The position numbers were made by a program, and so were the translations under genes. A stretch of 57,560 nucleotides of DNA from Methylobacterium sp. E-005. GTDB lineage: Bacteria; Pseudomonadota; Alphaproteobacteria; Rhizobiales; Beijerinckiaceae. Below, piece by piece: positions 53,757 through 57,560 of this stretch (position 1 is its first letter; each line of letters opens with the position of its first letter). The DNA lies in assembly GCF_022829725.1 (NCBI RefSeq), contig NZ_JAKSYG010000086.1, forward strand, positions 1 through 57,560, written 5' to 3'. The notes below the pieces were generated by a model. It saw only the letters and a list, made by a program, of their open reading frames with translations, was not told where the DNA came from and did not search any database.

Positions 53757-54484
53757 ATGCGTATTCTGCTGATCAATCCAAACACCAGCGCCACGGTGAC
53801 CGATCTGGTCGCCGGGCATGTCCGGGCTCAGTTGGGTGATCAGGTTGAGCTGCGTCCCGTCACGGGGCGTTTCGGGGCGCGCTACATCGCGTGCCGCAGC
53901 GCCGCGGCGATTGCGGGCCACGCTGCCCTTGAGGCGCTGGCCGAGCACGAAGACGGATGCGACGCCGTCTTTCTCGCCTGCTTCGGCGATCCAGGCTTGT
54001 TCGCTCTGCGCGATATCGCGCAAGTTCCAGTGATCGGGATGGCCGAGGCCGCCTGCCTCGAGGCGGCCGCCGGAGGCCCGTTCGGGATTGTCACCGGCGG
54101 CGCCGCCTGGGAGCCAATGCTACGCGAATTCGTCAGCGCACTGGGCCTCACCGAACACCTCGCCGCCATTCGCACCGTCGCGCCCCGAGCGGCGGCGAGA
54201 TCGCCCGCCATCCTGACACCGCGCTGGACGCACTGACCCAGGCCTGCTGTTCCTGCGTCGAGGCCGGTGCCACCCGCGTCATTCTGGGCGGAGCGGGCCT
54301 CGCGGGACTTGCATCACGCTTGGCGCCGCGTGTTCCACGGCCGCTAATCTGCTCGGTCGAGGCCGGAACCCGGGCTGTCCTGATGGCACTCCGCGGAGGT
54401 TCTTCGCGTCGAACAGCTCCGACACCCGTCGAAACCATCGGTCTCACGCCGGTCCTGGCGACACGGCTGGCTTGCGCCCGATAG
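53757..54484 (+). pseudogene. Asp/Glu/hydantoin racemase-family gene, frameshifted
   Basis: The first frame from 53757 encodes MRILLINPNTSATVTDLVAG and the first catalytic-Cys region FLACFGDPGLFALRD (about residue 79), then TGGAAWEPMLREFV, and runs into an early stop at 54234-54236. The rest of the fold continues in another frame from about 54190: SGGEIARHPDTALDALTQAC, CVEAGATRVILGGAGLAG and VETIGLTPVLATRLACAR, ending at 54484. One missing base, or two extra, beside the CCCC run near 54181-54184 would explain it; the joined protein is about 242 residues, normal for the family. The second catalytic Cys (normally GCxG) reads GGAG, so even the intact form may not be a two-base racemase. Confidence 0.75.
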
Positions 54485-54561
54485 CGTTCCTGGCACGTCA
54501 GGTAGGCGAGGAGGCGTCAGATCTTGCGCCAGCCGGGCTCGATGCCGTAACGGTCAGGCAC

Positions 54562-54637
54562 GGGCGGTTAGCTCAGTTGGTAGAGCGTCTCCTTTACACG
54601 GAGAGGGTCGGGGGTTCGAGTCCCTCACCGCCCACCA
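54562..54637 (+). tRNA. tRNA-Val (UAC anticodon)
   Basis: A 76-base tRNA with acceptor stem GGGCGGT/ACCGCCC, D-arm GCTCAGTTGGTAGAGC, anticodon stem TCTCC/GGAGA with loop TTTACAC (anticodon TAC), T-arm GGTTCGAGTCC, and an encoded CCA end. Confidence 0.96.
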
Positions 54638-54864
54638 AGGCCCACAACGATCCACCGTGGTTAGCCCCAGGGTCGCTTGTTTCGCTACCGGCGTCTCAAT
54701 CCGGGGCTCACCGCATCGCGGATTCACCTCGGCGGATCGTCAAGGCGTACAGTGTCAATGATCGCGGCCGACATTGATCGCGCTCGGGGCTCCTCAGCGT
54801 CACGACAGACCGCGCGAGGACATCGCCGGTCCGTAGTGACACGCTGCTCGGATTGGAGGATCAC

Positions 54865-55080
54865 TTAGTTTCTCGCGGCACGATACCGGGCGATGCGACG
54901 GATTGTTCGAGACCAGAGCGTGTCTGGAAGCCAGTAGACACTGATGGCGATCCGGAAACCGGCCATCACCAGAAGCAGCATGTAGGCTGCCGCATTCAGA
55001 AGGGCCCCTGGGGGCACGTCTGGCTCGACCCGGTCGTACCAAAGCGGGTCGACCAGTTTCTCCGGATCGTCCTCGTTCAC
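54865..55080 (-). CDS. Small membrane protein, unknown function (71 aa)
   Basis: A 71-residue protein with one central hydrophobic helix (PGALLNAAAYMLLLVMAGFRIAI), an acidic N-terminus (NEDDPEKLVDPLWYDRVEPD) and a basic C-terminus (SRTIRRIARYRAARN). The GTG at 55080 follows GGAGG at nine bases, which supports this start. No family is recognised. It is the last supported gene before a long stretch without clear coding. Confidence 0.55.
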   Translation of the reverse strand: MNEDDPEKLVDPLWYDRVEPDVPPGALLNAAAYMLLLVMAGFRIAISVYWLPDTLWSRTIRRIARYRAARN

Positions 55081-56177
55081 GGGTGACAACCTCCTCACCG
55101 CGGAGCCAAGACGCGGTACCACGTGTTAGCAAATCATTTACCACCCTGGTTGTCACGAATCGGGACAGGATTATCCCTGGATTTGAACAGGCTGCGCGAA
55201 CCTTCACGCAGCTGGGACGGTTTGCGGACGGCGACTGGCGCGCTCGTGACCCCCGCCGTCCAGCGCGCGGTCAGCACAGCCTCCCTAAAGCGTGCCGCAT
55301 CCATGGCCGCCGTATCGCTTGTCGAATGCGATCTCGATGAACGGAATGGGCCGCACGTTTCGATGTTATGGTTCAGCCTGCCGAGCGCTCGCCTACGCCG
55401 AGCCAATCGGACGCTTTGACACCGCCACGAGCAGCGTCGCCATGGTCATCTAGCTCAATCGATGAGGGGGCTCAGCTTTTCCCTTTTGGGTTACGCACGT
55501 CTACACCGCCCGCGGCCCTCCCTCACGGCAGATGCGTTTGAGGCTGACTGCCAGTCCGCTGTGGCTAAGATCGCAAGATGCATCGCTGCGTATCAGGACC
55601 AACGGCATAGGCTCCTCGATGACTGAAGCGTCCAGCGGGAGGTGCCTATAATAGCCGTCTCAAAAGGCTCGGACCTGGAAACACTGCTCTGCGCTTCAAT
55701 GGTGCCTGCAACCGCAGGCTTCAACACCTTTAACGGGCTCCCGACTGAAACGGTGTTGCATAAGTGTCTTGAAGCCGATCCTTTCTTAACCAACCCAACC
55801 GACAAGCCACCCAATCTCAATTTCATCACATGGGCCGTCCGCGCTGCTGAGAACGCCAGAGAGATCTCGCATAGAGTGAGTTGGCGGGGTGTTATGCACG
55901 CCGACGCGATGGCGAACGAACACACCACTTTTCGGCCTATCAGGAACGCTGCCAGCAGTTTAGAGCAGTGGGAAACCTCTCAACATAGTTTATAGCTGCC
56001 TATGATGCCCCCTGTCCGCCGCCGATCAAACGATTTGTTCGAACTTCATTCTGTCAAATAGGCCAAGCTCTGAACGTCTGAACGGTGTTGATCACGCGCC
56101 ACCGGTACATCCGGTGCGTGTCGAGAGAGTACGCAAGCGACACCGTGGGAAGCGGTTCACGCGAAGGAAAGCGTTTT
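55081..56177. other. About 1.1 kb without a supported gene
   Basis: No frame here has both a ribosome-binding site and a recognisable protein. An open frame at 55642-55995 on the plus strand (117 codons, containing NFITWAVRAAENAREISHRV) has no good start context and overlaps an equally long minus-strand frame, so neither is called. The stretch is less GC-rich than the core and probably marks a boundary between the conserved block and an exopolysaccharide-type cluster; it also contains the promoter for the next gene. Confidence 0.45.
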
Positions 56178-57332
56178 ATGAAGGTTGCGATTGTACACTA
56201 TTGGCTTGTCGGAATGCGAGGTGGGGAGAAAGTCGTCGAAGCCCTGTGTAACCTCTATCCGGATGCCGATATCTTTACACACGTATATGCGCCGGACGCT
56301 ATATCGCCAAGTATTAATGCCCACCGAATTCAGACATCCTTTATTAGTAAGTTGCCTCGCGCAACACTAAAATATAAATCCTACCTGCCGCTAATGCCGA
56401 TGGCATTGGAGCAACTCGACTTGCGCGGGTACGACCTGATCATAAGCAGCGAGTCTGGTCCTGCGAAGGGGATCATTCCGCCCTCCGACGCGACCCATAT
56501 TTGCTACTGCCACTCACCGATGCGATATATCTGGAATATGTACCATGATTATCGGGCGAGAACAGGTCTGCTGACGCGCATGATGATGCCACCCCTGGCC
56601 CACTATGTCAGGAACTGGGACGCAATTTCAGCAGATCGCGTACACGAATTCGTCGCGAATTCGGCCACAGTCGCGCGACGGATCCAGACGTATTATCATC
56701 GGCCAGCGACAGTCATTCACCCCCCGGTCGATACACAGGCTTTCGAAAGGGTTCCTCACGCGGAGATCGGCGACTATCACCTGATGGTCGGAGAACTCGT
56801 CCGGTACAAACGACCGGAGCTGGCAATCGAAGCGTTCAACCGAATGCGCAAGCCGCTCGTTGTCATCGGTGGCGGTGAGATGCTCCGGGAGCTACGGGGC
56901 CTGGCTGGCCCCCACGTGACGATGCTCGGTCCGCAACCCTTTAGTGTGCTGAAGCACCATTATGCCAGGTGTCGCGCCTTGATTTTCCCGGGGGAGGAGG
57001 ATTTCGGCATCGTTCCATTGGAGGCTATGGCGAGCGGGCGACCAGTCGTCGCTTATGGTAAGGGCGGCGTTGTTGAGACGGTTATCGACGGGGTGACAGG
57101 CATTTTCTTTCATGAGCAATCCATCGAGGCATTGATCGACGCAGTCCAACGATGCGAAGCGTTGATGCCGGATCCGGATCAGCTCGTGCGCCGCGCCGCT
57201 GAGTTCGGTGTTGACCGCTTCTCAGAGGAAATCAGCCAGTTCATCAAAACGGCTTTGGAAGGTCGAGTGGCTCACAACCAAGCCCCGCGTAGGAATGATT
57301 CTACGCATTCGTTCAATGACTCGGCCCGGTGA
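56178..57332 (+). CDS. Glycosyltransferase family 4
   Basis: A 384-residue GT-B transferase. The N-terminus KVAIVHYWLVGMRGGEKVVEALC carries the GGEKV acceptor-loop typical of this GT4 group; HICYCHSPMRYIWNMYHDY and VANSATVARRI follow, and the donor half has YHLMVGELVRYKRPELAIEAF and the E-x7-E motif GEEDFGIVPLEAMASGRPVVAYGKGG. Such enzymes add mannose or related sugars to lipid-linked exopolysaccharide units, and the following gene makes GDP-mannose, which fits. The ATG at 56178 follows GAAGGAAAG. Base composition is lower in GC and uses more AT-rich codons than the core genes, which suggests acquisition or a variable surface cluster. Confidence 0.87.
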   Translation: MKVAIVHYWLVGMRGGEKVVEALCNLYPDADIFTHVYAPDAISPSINAHRIQTSFISKLPRATLKYKSYLPLMPMALEQLDLRGYDLIISSESGPAKGIIPPSDATHICYCHSPMRYIWNMYHDYRARTGLLTRMMMPPLAHYVRNWDAISADRVHEFVANSATVARRIQTYYHRPATVIHPPVDTQAFERVPHAEIGDYHLMVGELVRYKRPELAIEAFNRMRKPLVVIGGGEMLRELRGLAGPHVTMLGPQPFSVLKHHYARCRALIFPGEEDFGIVPLEAMASGRPVVAYGKGGVVETVIDGVTGIFFHEQSIEALIDAVQRCEALMPDPDQLVRRAAEFGVDRFSEEISQFIKTALEGRVAHNQAPRRNDSTHSFNDSAR

Positions 57333-57392
57333 TTTTCACCATCCAGATCGCCCGGATCCGACGTGTTGTCCGCCGCCTCAGGGGATTAAGGA

Positions 57393-57560
57393 ATGTATGA
57401 AGGTCTTGCGTCCATCCATCCGATGATCCTCTGCGGGGGGACGGGGACGCGCCTGTGGCCGGCCTCGCGCGAGAGCATGCCGAAGCAGTTCGCCAAGCTG
57501 GTGGACGCGAAGGTCTCGACCTTCCAGGCCAGCCTGGAGCGCGTTGCCGACGCGGGCGTG
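57393..57560 (+). CDS. manC: Mannose-1-phosphate guanylyltransferase (3' end outside window)
   Basis: Only the first 56 codons are present. The N-terminal nucleotidyltransferase motif GGTGTRLWPASRESMPKQF (residues 14-32 from the first ATG) is the diagnostic GDP-mannose pyrophosphorylase signature, with PKQF typical of ManC/CpsB. The enzyme makes GDP-mannose from GTP and mannose-1-phosphate, possibly also as a mannose-6-phosphate isomerase fusion, which cannot be seen here. ATG at 57393 follows GGGG by eight bases; a second ATG at 57423 (MILCGGTG) is possible. It lies 60 bases after the GT4 gene. Confidence 0.88.
   Translation, partial: MYEGLASIHPMILCGGTGTRLWPASRESMPKQFAKLVDAKVSTFQASLERVADAGV

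Noticed and set aside
55593..55995. Two overlapping opposite open frames (111 and 117 codons)
   Set aside because: Neither has a convincing start or a recognisable family; they exclude each other and lie in a stretch of changed composition.

Overview
The window is a high-GC chromosomal segment from an alphaproteobacterium, most likely Hyphomicrobiales and probably Methylobacterium/Methylorubrum. The basis is gene content recognised by eye: an alphaproteobacterial porin, the alphaproteobacterial form of AddB, a divergent phaR/phaA-phaB locus, paired GSI and GSII glutamine synthetases with PII and a DUF2735 protein, and a tig-clpP-clpX-lon block. No database search was possible, so the genus is an inference. 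Most of the window is ordinary core chromosome on both strands. Two stretches look less GC-rich and accessory: about 38.9-40.1 kb and everything after about 54.7 kb.

Region by region. 0-7 kb: the end of a porin, then a small carboxylate catabolic locus with a 2-hydroxycarboxylate carrier, a TcuC/CitA-type symporter, a GntR/FCD regulator and a TcuA-type FAD tricarballylate dehydrogenase; a palindromic operator candidate lies between the regulator and tcuA. 7-16.5 kb: addB without adjacent addA, glutaryl-CoA dehydrogenase, an AEC carrier, a PLP trans-sulfuration enzyme, TspO, and PsiE-like and DUF4337 membrane proteins. 16.5-21 kb: a two-gene RND efflux pump. 21-25 kb: three translationally packed glycosyltransferases. 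25-30 kb: SPFH/NfeD pair, a divergent PEP-carboxylase homologue and a coupled pair of unknown envelope genes. 30-35 kb: HhH protein, rpmF, and phaR diverging from phaA-phaB. 35-39 kb: small envelope proteins (one of 29 residues), a frameshifted EamA permease, a cupin, an RNase D-type exonuclease and a VOC protein.

39-40 kb holds a broken RNase A-fold toxin followed by a probable immunity gene. 40-45.6 kb is a nitrogen-assimilation group: glnA, glnII with a good sigma-54 promoter match, a DUF2735 gene, a PII gene, and the bifunctional NAD(P)HX repair enzyme. 45.5-47 kb is a Tat-exported multicopper-oxidase fold that has lost most copper ligands. Then tRNA-Leu(UAG), tig, clpP, clpX and lon form a proteostasis block. 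After lon come a frameshifted Asp/Glu/hydantoin racemase-family gene, tRNA-Val(UAC), a small membrane protein, about 1.1 kb with no convincing gene, and the start of an exopolysaccharide-type cluster (GT4 glycosyltransferase and mannose-1-phosphate guanylyltransferase, cut by the window end).

The most unusual items are the decayed RNase A-like toxin with its immunity gene, the copper-ligand-less multicopper oxidase homologue, the PEP-carboxylase homologue with altered catalytic loops, and the tricarballylate locus that lacks TcuB and uses a GntR regulator. Three reading-frame breaks (about 36.63, 39.48 and 54.19 kb) lie at or beside runs of four identical bases, so they could be real decay or assembly indels. 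I did not see a clearly new multi-gene system.
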